In this document: in pieces, positions 1 to 9,342 of the stretch
Numbering within the stretch: position 1 is the stretch's first letter
How the letters are laid out: each line of letters begins with the position of its first letter
From: Neobacillus niacini
GTDB taxonomy: Bacteria; Bacillota; Bacilli; Bacillales; Cytobacillaceae
Length of the DNA stretch: 64,000 nucleotides
Assembly (NCBI RefSeq): GCF_030817595.1
Contig: NZ_JAUSZN010000001.1
Span: 1,930,001-1,994,000, forward strand
Direction: 5' to 3'
The notes under the pieces: generated by a model
Told to the model about the DNA's origin: nothing
Databases searched by the model: none
What the model saw: only the letters and a program-made list of their open reading frames with translations
Position numbers and translations under genes: made by a program

Positions 1-178
1 CCATAATACGGTTCAAGCAGAAATGGAAATATAGGATTTCGATTTCTGTAATCCAGATTTCATATTAGTAGAGTTAAATACTACTAGTATTTTTATTTTA
101 AGTAAACTTCAAGTATTTCGTCTATTGGTTAATCCATATGTTAAAATAATTAAAAATATATGGCAAGTGAGGGACCAT

Positions 179-1084
179 ATGGATATTCGTCAATTACGTT
201 ATTTTATTACAGTAGCCGAGTACTTAAACTTTACCAAGGCAGCTAATCAGCTTTACGTTGCTCAATCAGCTATCAGCCATCAAATTGCCGATTTGGAACA
301 GCAATTAGGCGTAAAACTTTTTATTAGAAACAAGAGGTCTGTTCAGTTAACTCCTGCAGGTTCTGTTTTTTTAAAGGAAGCAATTGAAATTGTAGAAAAA
401 ACATCAGGGGCGATTGAAAAAGCAAAACAAACAGATGCCGGTGTCATTGGCAGCCTTTCCATTGGGTTTCTAAGTGTTCATGTCCGTAGGTTTTTACCAA
501 ACATCATCAAGCAATTCCGTGAGACTCATCCAAAAGTGGAACTTTACTTGAACCACTTTCCTAGTAAAATGCTAAAGGAATCATTAGAAGAGGGTGAAAT
601 CGATATCGCTTTAACATTGCCTGCAGGATTAGATAGAATTGAAGAAATCGAAATTCAGTCTGTGACGAGAGAGCCGTATTGCATTGTCATGCACAAAAAT
701 CATCCCCTTTCTGGTCACAAGAAAATTAAACTCTCAGAACTGGCAAAAGAGCCTTTTATCATACATAACCGCCACGCTTCTCCCGTAGGCTCGTATGACT
801 TTATTGTACATCTGTGTGAACAAAGCGGCTTCACGCCTAGAATCGTAAGTCAGCCAAGATTTGTGGATACTGTTCCAGTTCTGGTCGAATCCGAAATCGG
901 AATCTCCATCCTGCCAAAAAGTTTTGAAGCAGTATCGAGTTCATCACTACGTTTTGTAGAAATAGATGGTGCTGTGGACAGCGATTGTGAACTCGTGCTT
1001 GCTTGGAAAAAGAACAACTTAAATCCATCGATACAGCTATTTCTAGATGTTCTTGAAAAAGAGATATTAACACATATAGGTTAA
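179..1084 (+). CDS. LysR family transcriptional regulator
   Basis: A 301-residue LysR-type regulator: N-terminal winged helix-turn-helix (about residues 1-60, with the typical AANQLYVAQSAISHQI recognition region) and a C-terminal periplasmic-binding-like effector domain (about 90-295). I chose the ATG at 179 because it opens with the family's usual MDIRQLRYF and follows a GTGAGGG ribosome site; the reading frame stays open to 125 but that extension does not look like the family. The divergently placed target that such regulators often control lies outside the window on the left. The effector is unknown. Confidence 0.9.
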   Translation: MDIRQLRYFITVAEYLNFTKAANQLYVAQSAISHQIADLEQQLGVKLFIRNKRSVQLTPAGSVFLKEAIEIVEKTSGAIEKAKQTDAGVIGSLSIGFLSVHVRRFLPNIIKQFRETHPKVELYLNHFPSKMLKESLEEGEIDIALTLPAGLDRIEEIEIQSVTREPYCIVMHKNHPLSGHKKIKLSELAKEPFIIHNRHASPVGSYDFIVHLCEQSGFTPRIVSQPRFVDTVPVLVESEIGISILPKSFEAVSSSSLRFVEIDGAVDSDCELVLAWKKNNLNPSIQLFLDVLEKEILTHIG

Positions 1085-1173
1085 TTGTAATCTTGAATAA
1101 TGAAACTAGCTTAATTCATAAACAATGACATCAATGGAGGCTTTTTTTCATACTATATTTCTGGGGTGAGAAA

Positions 1174-1617
1174 ATGCCAAGAATTAACTACAGAAGTTCA
1201 GACGTTGACTTAATGGCAAGGATGATGAGAGCAGAAGCCGAAGGTGAAGGAAAACAAGGAATGTTAATGGTGGGAAATGTAATTGTTAATCGTGTTAAAG
1301 CAGAATGTTTAGACTTTAAAGATCTAAGAAACGTTAACGATGTCATTTTTCATGTCCAAGGAGGAAATTTTTCTTTTGAAGCCGTTCAAAAAGGGAATGT
1401 ATTTTATCAAAGAGCGAGGTCCGCAGAAAAAAGATTAGCCAGACAAAATTTGGAGCATTGGAGAGAACACCCATCAAAATATGCCCTTTGGTATTTTAAT
1501 CCGTATGCTCCATGTCCGCCAACCTGGTACGATCAACCTCATTCTGGTCAATTTAAGCAGCATTGTTATTATGAACCAAAACCAGGAACATGTGAAAGTG
1601 TTTATACAGGACCTTAA
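1174..1617 (+). CDS. cwlJ: CwlJ-like spore cortex-lytic cell wall hydrolase
   Basis: A 147-residue Hydrolase_2 (SleB/CwlJ) domain protein without signal peptide. The N-terminal SSDVDLMARMMRAEAEGEG and the C-terminal WYFNPYAPCPPTWY segments match CwlJ of Bacillus, which is about 142 residues and degrades spore cortex peptidoglycan during germination, in the known case together with GerQ. Here no gerQ follows, and the gene is a single unit ending in a perfect hairpin that overlaps its stop codon. Ribosome site GGGGTGAG precedes the ATG. It is either the main cwlJ or a second copy; this cannot be decided from the window. Confidence 0.88.
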   Translation: MPRINYRSSDVDLMARMMRAEAEGEGKQGMLMVGNVIVNRVKAECLDFKDLRNVNDVIFHVQGGNFSFEAVQKGNVFYQRARSAEKRLARQNLEHWREHPSKYALWYFNPYAPCPPTWYDQPHSGQFKQHCYYEPKPGTCESVYTGP

Positions 1618-1642
1618 GCTTACTCATTTGAGTAAGCTTTTT
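1616..1642 (+). terminator. Rho-independent terminator of cwlJ
   Basis: Perfect 10-bp stem AAGCTTACTC / GAGTAAGCTT with an ATTT loop and a following T run. Its first bases share the TAA stop codon of the cwlJ-like gene. Confidence 0.85.
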
Positions 1643-1706
1643 ACATGTTCCAATATTCAAAAAAAACCGTCAACACTATAAGAGTTATAAAGAAGTCATT
1701 AGTCTG

Positions 1707-1970
1707 TTATTGATACATCGACTTAACTTTTTCTAAATCATCAATAAATTGGTTAATTTCGTCTTGAGATAATCTGATCGGCATTTGATCGTATAGCGTA
1801 ATAATTTGTCCATCCTCTTGGTGTTGGTTCCTTTTAAGGTAATCGTAGATATGGTTCAATTGGTTTTCATTAAGAATGGATTGTGTTTCAAAATGTTTCA
1901 CCTGTTGTAAAGCGAACTCATTTATAGATGAATCAAACTCACCCGCTATAATTGATCCTTGCATGAACAT
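1707..1970 (-). CDS. small hypothetical protein (87 aa)
   Basis: Not recognised. The 87-residue product is acidic and probably mostly helical, with no signal peptide, membrane segment or cysteine. A good ribosome site (AAGGAGTG) sits at proper distance from the ATG, which supports a real gene. It stands alone on the minus strand between the cwlJ-like gene and the ThuA-like gene. Confidence 0.6.
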   Translation of the reverse strand: MFMQGSIIAGEFDSSINEFALQQVKHFETQSILNENQLNHIYDYLKRNQHQEDGQIITLYDQMPIRLSQDEINQFIDDLEKVKSMYQ

Positions 1971-2056
1971 TCCGTTTCACTCCTTACAGTTTTATATATT
2001 AGTTTCCCCAAGTTTTGGAACTAATACAGAATAGAAGAGTATTGGATTCCACATTT

Positions 2057-2716
2057 TTATCTTATAATTAGCCAGTTTACACAGTTTCTTAATACATTCA
2101 AAAAATTCTCGTTCAATAGTCCGTCTTTATTATGGGCAGGTGTTAAACAACATACTTTTCCCTCTCCATAACGGTGAAACCACCCTGCCTCAGCTTTGCC
2201 ATCAATGGACTCAGAGACGAGAAATACATTTGTATTTTCCTTATCACAATCAACAAAATAATGTTCATCAACCATTTCAAATGAAGTGGAACTTGGAACG
2301 ACAGTATTTCCTTCTGAAGCTTTGTAATGGACTATCTGTTGCTTTTCAGGGTGATACAAAAAAGACCCCTTTAACATTTTTACGTAAGATCCCTCAACAG
2401 GGTATGACGCCAAGCCAGAATGCCATGCAAGCCAGTTCCCGCCATTCTCTACATAATTTGTAATTACTAACGAGAGTTCTTCTGTCATCCATGTCTCTAC
2501 GTTTTCGTCCACAGGATTGTATCTATTTTCTTTAAAAAGAATCACTACATCTGGCTGCTTACTAAGTACTTCTGTCAATTGTTTAGGATAGCAATAGGCA
2601 ATTTGCACATCTTGCTTACCAAAGTTCAAAGCAGATTCAAGTGATTGTTTCGCCCATTCACTCGAATGATAATAATCGCCAAGCACTGCTGCCAATCTAA
2701 TCAATTCATTCACCAC
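2057..2716 (-). CDS. ThuA-like domain protein
   Basis: A 219-residue protein of the ThuA family (glutamine-amidotransferase-like fold), recognised by the central GGNWLAWHSGLASY segment, the following GSFLYHP and the C-terminal LTPAHNKDGLLNENF. ThuA proteins are linked to sugar and disaccharide catabolism in other bacteria but their reaction is unclear. The start is GTG (2716, or the adjacent GTG at 2713); no ATG lies near. It begins 12 bases after the SDR gene and is probably co-transcribed with it. Confidence 0.75.
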   Translation of the reverse strand: MVNELIRLAAVLGDYYHSSEWAKQSLESALNFGKQDVQIAYCYPKQLTEVLSKQPDVVILFKENRYNPVDENVETWMTEELSLVITNYVENGGNWLAWHSGLASYPVEGSYVKMLKGSFLYHPEKQQIVHYKASEGNTVVPSSTSFEMVDEHYFVDCDKENTNVFLVSESIDGKAEAGWFHRYGEGKVCCLTPAHNKDGLLNENFLNVLRNCVNWLIIR

Positions 2717-2728
2717 TCTTTATCTTCG

Positions 2729-3424
2729 TTATAATGGCATTGGCTGCCCTTCATAGGTGATAAAAACATTCTGACTGTCAATCTCTCGTTTTCCTTCAAT
2801 AATATCAAATATACCTTCGGCCTTATCAATTGGGTCCCCTGGTGCACGATCGCCGCCCATATCTGTCTTAATCCAGCCGGGATGTATAGAGTAAACGTTT
2901 ATTTTCTTACTTTTTACATACTGATTTAATTGCTGTGAAAACATGTTCAATGCTGTTTTAGAAGAAGCATATGCATAGTCACCGGCATAAGCATTGGACA
3001 TACTGCCGGCTTCCGAAGAAATGTTGATGATTGACGAACGATCGCCCATCATTAAAAGAGGCAGGAAATGTTTTACCACTCTAATCGGACCAAAGAAATT
3101 GACATCGAATGTTACTTTCACTTGGTCCAGATCCAAGTCCTCTATCTGTTTATCACGTTCTAACAATACGCCTGCATTATTTATAATTGCATCAATGGTT
3201 CCAAAGTTTTCTTTCACCGTATTAGCAGCTGAAGTAACGGATTCTTCATCTGTTACATCTAAAGGCAGCAGTGAAATTGATTTATTGATTTCTGATTGTG
3301 TTAGACTTTCTTCACTTTGTTGGATATTTCTGACTCCAGCAAGAATTTGATGGCCTCTTTCTGCCCCAACCTGTGATAAAGCCAATCCTAGACCTCTATT
3401 TGCACCCGTTATCAAAATCCTCAT
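2729..3424 (-). CDS. short-chain dehydrogenase/reductase
   Basis: A 231-residue classical SDR: N-terminal NAD(P)-binding Rossmann motif TGANRGLG, the NNAG motif, the catalytic serine in NISSEAGS and the catalytic pair in YAYASSKTAL (YxxxK). The C-terminal half carries HPGWIKTDMGG, common in carbonyl-reductase-like SDRs. The start is the ATG at 3424, preceded by AGGAGGGA; the open frame reaches 3469 but without family similarity. Substrate unknown. First gene of a likely two-gene unit with the ThuA-like gene. Confidence 0.85.
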   Translation of the reverse strand: MRILITGANRGLGLALSQVGAERGHQILAGVRNIQQSEESLTQSEINKSISLLPLDVTDEESVTSAANTVKENFGTIDAIINNAGVLLERDKQIEDLDLDQVKVTFDVNFFGPIRVVKHFLPLLMMGDRSSIINISSEAGSMSNAYAGDYAYASSKTALNMFSQQLNQYVKSKKINVYSIHPGWIKTDMGGDRAPGDPIDKAEGIFDIIEGKREIDSQNVFITYEGQPMPL

Positions 3425-3493
3425 TCTTTTATCCCTCCTATTATTAATATAAAAGGAGAGGAGTACCATACTAGTATCTCCTCCATAACCGTT

Positions 3494-3952
3494 TTATCGA
3501 TCGTTTTCCAACAATTCCGTAATAATTTTTAAGTCTTTGAATGTGTTCATGTACGCGTATCTTCCGCCCGTATATTCCCCTTTTTGAAGTAACGGCATTT
3601 GCTTACTTTCCATTATGGCAATTTTTTCTTTCATTCCTTCTATGAAAAATGCAATATGGTGAGGGCCTTCACCATGCTCATCCAAATGTTTACGCCAAGT
3701 ACTTGGACTTTGATCCGGTTCGATTAATTCTAATTGAAGAGAGCCCATATCGAAGAATGCTAGTTTTGCTCTAGCCTCAGTTGGGTTCCCCTCAAACTCT
3801 GTTTTTGCACGTTCCAATTTATCAGTTAAACTCCACTCGGTTTTTTCGATCCCAAAGAATTCTGCGTAGTTCTGGCTTGTTTTTTCAATATCATGAACAA
3901 GAATACCAATTTGCGCAATCACGTTGGTTCCTAGAGCATTATTTTTCGTCAT
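3494..3952 (-). CDS. VOC family (glyoxalase-like) protein
   Basis: A 152-residue vicinal-oxygen-chelate protein with the order seen in methylmalonyl-CoA epimerase and glyoxalase relatives: N-terminal AQIGILVHDIEKT, central LQLELIEP (metal-ligand Glu region) and GPHHIAFFI (metal-ligand His region). Ribosome site AGGAGGG is well placed. The reaction cannot be assigned. It lies just downstream of the alpha-glucuronidase gene on the same strand, 95 bases away, so read-through from the xylan operon is possible, since no clear terminator was found between them. Confidence 0.78.
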   Translation of the reverse strand: MTKNNALGTNVIAQIGILVHDIEKTSQNYAEFFGIEKTEWSLTDKLERAKTEFEGNPTEARAKLAFFDMGSLQLELIEPDQSPSTWRKHLDEHGEGPHHIAFFIEGMKEKIAIMESKQMPLLQKGEYTGGRYAYMNTFKDLKIITELLENDR

Positions 3953-4046
3953 TTGAATGAACCCTCCTATTATTTACGTTCAAGATAGGTAAAGGATGAA
4001 CGATTAATGACAAAACTGCTCCTCCTTATTCTATCAAACAGATTTA

Positions 4047-6146
4047 CTAATAAATTTTTCTATTTAACTCATCCTTGATTCCTGATTTCCTATAAAAATA
4101 AGTGTTTATAATATCCCGCCATTCCTTCGAATGATTTGCTTGTTCTTGTAATTTGTTCAAGATATCATCAAATCGCTCTTGATCAATCCTATCCTTAAGC
4201 TGTAACCAAGTTTCAACTAATTCCTCAGCCTCTTCTACTCCCTCAAAGTGAGTATTATAGATATGTTGAATCACTGTTACACCTGATTTCAGCTTATGTG
4301 TGTAAGGGACATGATGGAAAAATAACAGCAATTCATCCGGGCATGTTTCAAGGCTTTCAAACATCTCTGCATTCTCTTTAAAATATTGAGAGATATAACC
4401 GGTTCCTGTTTTTACAGTCCTGTCTACTCCAATTCCTTCCCAATCCGCAAAATGGTACGTTCCCCAAACGTCATATTCATAACCATCCACATTTGGCCCA
4501 TAATGATGATGTGGGTTTACCATCCAGCCAACACCTAGTGGTGACGTATATTTTTCATAGATACTCCATGATTTTAATAGCATTTTGCTTACCAGCTTTT
4601 TAACCAATTGATCATCACCAAAGGTTTGACCAATCCATTCATCCGTGATTTTTTGAGCTGAAAGATCTGGGTTCCATGTCAAGCGTCCAAAGCCGTACAG
4701 ATTAGCTTGGGCCAGCGTATGCCCGGTCCAATTATAATCATCTCCAATATTAGAAACAGCAGTAATTCCGCTGTATCTGTTTTGAAACAGGGAGCCATCC
4801 ACGACCTTTTTGACCTCTGAGCCTTTACCTTTTGCATACGTATCAAAATCAAGGATTTCCTTCCATTGCGGAACGAGATAACAAAGATGTCTTTGTTGTC
4901 CTGTATATTCTTGAGTAACCTGAAATTCCAACATTTGATTCGTTTTTTCCATGGCACCAAATAATGGTGAGACACCTTCACGAACTTGGAAATCCATTGG
5001 ACCATTTTTAATCTGTAAAATAACATTAGAATGGAACTGACCATCTAACGGTTTAAAATGGTCGTATGCAGCTCTTGCCCGGTCTGTAGAGCGGTCACGC
5101 CAATCTTGGAGACAGTTATAGACGAAACATCTCCAAAGAACAATGCCATTAAAGGGCTGGAGTGCTTCTGCGAGCATGTTGGCTCCATCCGCATGATTGC
5201 GTCCATATGTAAATGGTCCAGCGCGGTGTTCTGAATCGGCTTTTACTAGGAAACCACCAAAATCAGGAATATAGCTGTATATCTCTTCGGCTTTCTCTTT
5301 CCACCATTCTCGAACCTCTGAATTCAGCGGGTCAGCTGTTGTTAAATTTCCAATTTGGATTGTACTCGCATAATTCACGCTAAGGAATGTTGTGATACCA
5401 TAAGCCCTAAAAATACCAGCCACTTCAGCCACTTTAGGGAGCAAGGTGCCAGTAATTAAATTCGTCTCCTCCTGGTGAACGTTCACGTTATTAATAGCAA
5501 TTCCATTTATACCAACTGAAGCAAGCAGTCTGGCATAATCTTCAATTCTATTAAGCTCATCTGAGAATTGATAATCTTTATAGAAAATAGAATTTCCTGC
5601 ATACCCTCGTTCAATACTGCCATCCATGTTATCCCATTGATTAAGCATTCGTAATTGATTTTTAGGGTTTTCAACGATATCGAGCTGTTGAAAATTCCCC
5701 CTATTTTGCATGAGGCGTAATAAGTGAAAGGTACCATATAAGACACCTTTATCCTTTTTTCCTACTACAAAAATAGTATTATTTTGACCAGAAGTAACGG
5801 TCTTAATGGCGTATCCATCATCATTCAGATGATTAAAATCCACATCTATTAAATCTCCAGTAGAATCCTTAACAGCTAACACCAGGCCAGATTGCTGCGG
5901 TTCTGAGCAAGATTCTGGCATAACCCCTAACATGGAAGAAATGCCCTGGATAAGTTCCTTCTTAGCAGATTCCATCAAGACAGAGTCTCCTAAAACTGTA
6001 AGGTTTCTGCACCATTGAGTATAATCTTCTGCTATTGCTCGAACTTCAATCTTTCTATATTGCAGCCATGCAGAATAACTTTCTTTATGCGCTGTCGTAT
6101 ATAAATCCGTATTATTCTTTGAGATATTTTCAAAAGCACTTTTCAA
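4047..6146 (-). CDS. aguA: GH67 alpha-glucuronidase
   Basis: A 699-residue xylan alpha-1,2-glucuronidase (EC 3.2.1.139), cytoplasmic (no signal peptide). It removes (4-O-methyl-)glucuronic acid from the non-reducing end of aldouronates imported by the neighbouring ABC transporter. Domains in order: GH67 N-terminal (about 1-140), TIM-barrel catalytic part (about 150-460) with the conserved blocks [22 protein letters not shown] and GPMDFQVRE, then the helical C-terminal domain. Length agrees with Geobacillus and Paenibacillus AguA. Translation probably starts at TTG (6146), placed behind a strong GGAGGATAAATA site. It is the last gene of the glucuronoxylan operon. Confidence 0.95.
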   Translation of the reverse strand: MKSAFENISKNNTDLYTTAHKESYSAWLQYRKIEVRAIAEDYTQWCRNLTVLGDSVLMESAKKELIQGISSMLGVMPESCSEPQQSGLVLAVKDSTGDLIDVDFNHLNDDGYAIKTVTSGQNNTIFVVGKKDKGVLYGTFHLLRLMQNRGNFQQLDIVENPKNQLRMLNQWDNMDGSIERGYAGNSIFYKDYQFSDELNRIEDYARLLASVGINGIAINNVNVHQEETNLITGTLLPKVAEVAGIFRAYGITTFLSVNYASTIQIGNLTTADPLNSEVREWWKEKAEEIYSYIPDFGGFLVKADSEHRAGPFTYGRNHADGANMLAEALQPFNGIVLWRCFVYNCLQDWRDRSTDRARAAYDHFKPLDGQFHSNVILQIKNGPMDFQVREGVSPLFGAMEKTNQMLEFQVTQEYTGQQRHLCYLVPQWKEILDFDTYAKGKGSEVKKVVDGSLFQNRYSGITAVSNIGDDYNWTGHTLAQANLYGFGRLTWNPDLSAQKITDEWIGQTFGDDQLVKKLVSKMLLKSWSIYEKYTSPLGVGWMVNPHHHYGPNVDGYEYDVWGTYHFADWEGIGVDRTVKTGTGYISQYFKENAEMFESLETCPDELLLFFHHVPYTHKLKSGVTVIQHIYNTHFEGVEEAEELVETWLQLKDRIDQERFDDILNKLQEQANHSKEWRDIINTYFYRKSGIKDELNRKIY

Positions 6147-6185
6147 TATTTATCCTCCTCAATCGATTATTGAGTGCAATATTAC

Positions 6186-7232
6186 CTAATTTAATGAATC
6201 CCAAATACCCAAAAGATACATAATCCCCAGGGCCCGGTCATATAAGCCGTATCCTGGCCGGCATTTTTCGTTCCAAATATGTCTTCCATGATCCGGTCTT
6301 ATATAGCCCTTAAATCCATTTTCATGATACGCTTTCATGATACCAACAATATCAACTGTCCCATCCTGTCCCCGATGTGAAGTCTCAATAAAATCACCAT
6401 TTTCATAGACTTTTATATTTCGAACATGGGCAAATGGAATTCGTTCGGCAAATTCTTTGACCATATCGACCAGATTGTTACTAGGATTTGAACCTAAGGA
6501 ACCACTGCAAAGCGTTACTCCATGATAAGGACTATCAACAAGCTTTAACATTCGTCTAATATTCGCTTGATTTGTAATAATACGAGGTAATCCAAATATA
6601 GGCCATGGCGGATCATCAGGATGAATGGCCATTTTAATGTCATTCTCTTCACATACTGGAATTATCGCTTCTAGGAAATAGCGCAAATGTTGAAATAAGT
6701 CTTCTTCTGTTACACCCTTATAAGCGTCAAACAGTATGGTAAGATTTTCTAACCGCTCAGGTTCCCAGCCAGGCATGGTATAGTCGGGATTATTCGCAAT
6801 CTTATTAACTAACTCAATTGGGTCAATATTCTCGACCTTAGATTTTTCATAAAACAAAGCAGTGGAACCATCTTCAAGCTCTTTATATAAATCAGTCCGG
6901 ATCCAGTCAAAAACAGGCATAAAGTTATAACAGATTACCTTTACACCTACTTTAGCCAGTTTTTCAATGGTTCTTTTATAGTTTTCTATATATCGATCTC
7001 GTGAGGGAAGACCAAGTTTAATGTCTTCATGCACATTTACACTTTCAACCACATCAATGTTAAAACCATAATGTTCAGCTTGCTGCTTTACTTCAAGGAT
7101 TTTCTCTATCGGCCATTCTTCTCCAGCCTGCATATCGTGAAGAGCCCAAACAATCGTTTCCACACCGGGAATTTGTTTAATTTGTTTTAAACTTACTGAA
7201 TCATTTCCTTCCCCATACCATCGAAATCCCAT
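6186..7232 (-). CDS. uxuA: D-mannonate dehydratase
   Basis: About 348 residues, EC 4.2.1.8, converting D-mannonate to 2-keto-3-deoxy-D-gluconate. The sequence follows Bacillus UxuA throughout: FRWYGEGND at the start, VVESVNVHEDIKLG, YNFMPVFDWIRTD, AIHPDDPPWPIFGLPRI and the metal-site region RPDHGRHIWNE. Start taken as the ATG at 7232 with AAAGG upstream; a TTG two codons earlier (7238) is possible. The gene sits in the xylan operon, 39 bases before aguA, and processes glucuronate released by AguA once it has been isomerised and reduced to mannonate. No uronate isomerase (uxaC) is in the window. Confidence 0.95.
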   Translation of the reverse strand: MGFRWYGEGNDSVSLKQIKQIPGVETIVWALHDMQAGEEWPIEKILEVKQQAEHYGFNIDVVESVNVHEDIKLGLPSRDRYIENYKRTIEKLAKVGVKVICYNFMPVFDWIRTDLYKELEDGSTALFYEKSKVENIDPIELVNKIANNPDYTMPGWEPERLENLTILFDAYKGVTEEDLFQHLRYFLEAIIPVCEENDIKMAIHPDDPPWPIFGLPRIITNQANIRRMLKLVDSPYHGVTLCSGSLGSNPSNNLVDMVKEFAERIPFAHVRNIKVYENGDFIETSHRGQDGTVDIVGIMKAYHENGFKGYIRPDHGRHIWNEKCRPGYGLYDRALGIMYLLGIWDSLN

Positions 7233-7278
7233 TTTCAACCTTTATCACCGCCTATCAATTTGATTTAGGTACTACCAT

Positions 7279-8073
7279 TTATATAACTTGTAAGGCTTGT
7301 TCGACCGGAATAAAATAAGTTGGAATACTTGGAAACATTGTTTGCAGACATTGTGCTAAATAATTCATTCCAGGTTGTTCACTTTCCGCATGCCCAAGAA
7401 CAATCAGGTTTCTTTTCTTTCCTTGATCATTGGCATCTCTCACATATTCCGGAGTTTCCCATTCTGGACCTTCTCCATATATAATCAGATCCAAACTTTC
7501 CTGTTCAAAAAGAGGGATGCATAAACTTCCTCCGCCTCTATAACCAGCTAAGAGCCCGATGTGCTTACATTTCATCGCCAAATCTCCTGTGAATCGTAAA
7601 TACGGGATTCCTAATCTTCGCTTTATGTGCTCTGATATCTCTGCTAATGTCATGGGAGGAATACTTACAATGGATGCAGCCGGATGATTTTCTACAATAT
7701 GAGATTGCCAGCCTAATGCCTCAATTAATCCAGTCATTATCCCATCAGGCTTATAGCGGTGCCAATAATCATGGAAACGATAGATTGCAAGACCTGACTC
7801 CGTAATTAACCTGCGTTTTTCATTATATACAGGGTCCTTTTCCAAGTCTTCGGTGTGGTCATGATGGCTGAAGTATATACCTTCATGAGTAATCAACAAG
7901 TTTGCACCCAAGGCGATAGTTTGTTCAATTACCTTGTGTGTAGCCATAAAGGCTGTGGCAATCCCTTTTACTTCAGCAGCCGGGTCACCTGCCTTAAGAG
8001 TATCCACAGTATTTTGAATGTGATTCACTGGTTCCATTAATTTATCGAGTACATCTTGTACAGTAATTGGCAT
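7279..8073 (-). CDS. NIF3/DUF34 family metal-binding protein
   Basis: A 264-residue NIF3-like (YbgI/DUF34) protein, a family that forms dinuclear-metal hexamers and whose reaction is unsettled. Candidate metal ligands are visible: the THEG histidine near residue 63, HDYWHR near 104 and the C-terminal GHAESEQPGM His/Glu pair. Housekeeping members usually lie next to trmK or DNA-related genes; this one is embedded between an oxidoreductase and uxuA in a uronate operon, so a role in uronate or aldonate chemistry is plausible but is inference. Ribosome site GAAAGGGTG. Confidence 0.82.
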   Translation of the reverse strand: MPITVQDVLDKLMEPVNHIQNTVDTLKAGDPAAEVKGIATAFMATHKVIEQTIALGANLLITHEGIYFSHHDHTEDLEKDPVYNEKRRLITESGLAIYRFHDYWHRYKPDGIMTGLIEALGWQSHIVENHPAASIVSIPPMTLAEISEHIKRRLGIPYLRFTGDLAMKCKHIGLLAGYRGGGSLCIPLFEQESLDLIIYGEGPEWETPEYVRDANDQGKKRNLIVLGHAESEQPGMNYLAQCLQTMFPSIPTYFIPVEQALQVI

Positions 8074-8119
8074 TGTTTTTCACCCTTTCACGGGAAAAAA
8101 GGCGTTAATAAAACACCTA

Positions 8120-9226
8120 TTATTTAGCTGATACTTCTGGCTGGTCTGCTTTCTCTATCCATATTGCCTGTTCTTGTGCTTCAATACATAATTCGGCAGC
8201 TCTAAAAGTATGCTCCTGGGTCATCGCGTTTTCAGTTCCATATAAACAGTCCAGAATAAATTCTCCAAAAAATGGACAACCCACTTTACCGGATAATTGA
8301 TAATGTTTTTCCCCTTGATGATTCACCAAATACAAGTGATCCCCGCGGCTATCTCTCGCAATATCGATATACTTACGTACTTCGATATAGCCTTCTGTTC
8401 CTAAGATCGTAACCCGTCCATCTCCCCAAGTACCAAGCCCATCAGGCGTAAACCAGTCAACACGGAAATAGAACGTCGCACCATTGTCTGCCACGAGTGT
8501 CGCGTCACCAAAATCTTGGAACTTTGGATATTGTTTAAAATGATAATTTCCTATTTTACTATGCAATACCTTTGCATCCGCAGCACCAGCAAAATGTAGA
8601 AACTGTTCAATTTGATGGCTGCCGATATCACATAAAATCCCGCCATAATATTCAGGGTCAAAAAACCAATCGGGACGGCTGTTTGGATTCGCACGATGTG
8701 GTCCTGTACCCATGACTTGGATCACTCGGCCGATGGCTCCCTCTTCAATCAATTGTCCTGCAAAGACAGAACTCTCAGAATGTAACCGCTCGCCGTAATA
8801 AATTCCCCATCTTAGACCGTTTTCCACCACTTTTTGCCTTGCCTTTTTTACCTGTTCCATCGTTGTAAACGCAGGCTTATCCGTAAAATAATGCTTTCCA
8901 TGATCGAGCACTCGAAGCCCAAGTGGACCTCGGTCAACCGGAATATTGGCACTGGCAACAAGTTTAATTTCTGGATTTGTTAGAATTTCTTCTTCTGAAG
9001 AAGCAATCTTAACTTCAGGATAGTTTTTAATAAATCCTTCCACCTTTTTGGGATCAGGATCATAAACGGCAGCCAATTCCCCGCCTGCTTCTATTAAACC
9101 ATTACAAATACCATAGATGTGACCATGGTCGAGACCAATTGCGGCAAAACGAAACGTACCAGGTTCAACAACAACCTTTTTCACTAACCCCTTTGATGCA
9201 TAATTCATGCCGTCCATTCTGTCCAT
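8120..9226 (-). CDS. Gfo/Idh/MocA family oxidoreductase
   Basis: About 368 residues: N-terminal NAD(P)-binding fold (AAIGLDHGHIYGICNGL, and the DKPAFTTMEQ strand that replaces the usual EKP motif with DKP) and C-terminal alpha/beta substrate domain with CDIGSHQIEQFLHFAGA, the usual place of the active-site histidine. I place the start at the ATG at 9226 because GAGGGGG lies 8 bases before it; the frame opens at 9253. Substrate unknown, but the position between uxuB and the NIF3 gene suggests a sugar acid or aldonate. Same strand and operon as the xylan genes. Confidence 0.85.
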   Translation of the reverse strand: MDRMDGMNYASKGLVKKVVVEPGTFRFAAIGLDHGHIYGICNGLIEAGGELAAVYDPDPKKVEGFIKNYPEVKIASSEEEILTNPEIKLVASANIPVDRGPLGLRVLDHGKHYFTDKPAFTTMEQVKKARQKVVENGLRWGIYYGERLHSESSVFAGQLIEEGAIGRVIQVMGTGPHRANPNSRPDWFFDPEYYGGILCDIGSHQIEQFLHFAGAADAKVLHSKIGNYHFKQYPKFQDFGDATLVADNGATFYFRVDWFTPDGLGTWGDGRVTILGTEGYIEVRKYIDIARDSRGDHLYLVNHQGEKHYQLSGKVGCPFFGEFILDCLYGTENAMTQEHTFRAAELCIEAQEQAIWIEKADQPEVSAK

Positions 9227-9342
9227 TATCATTTCCCCCTCGATATTACTCATATATTCCGCCCAGTGTGATTTGTTGTTTCTGTAAAGTTTTCTTCCCT
9301 TGGAAAATCAATTGCTGTTCTTCCCCGTGATTTTTTATGTTC

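Noticed and set aside
1..178. Operator or promoter of the LysR gene
   Set aside because: The stretch is AT-rich with no clear T-N11-A dyad that I could defend; nothing reported there.
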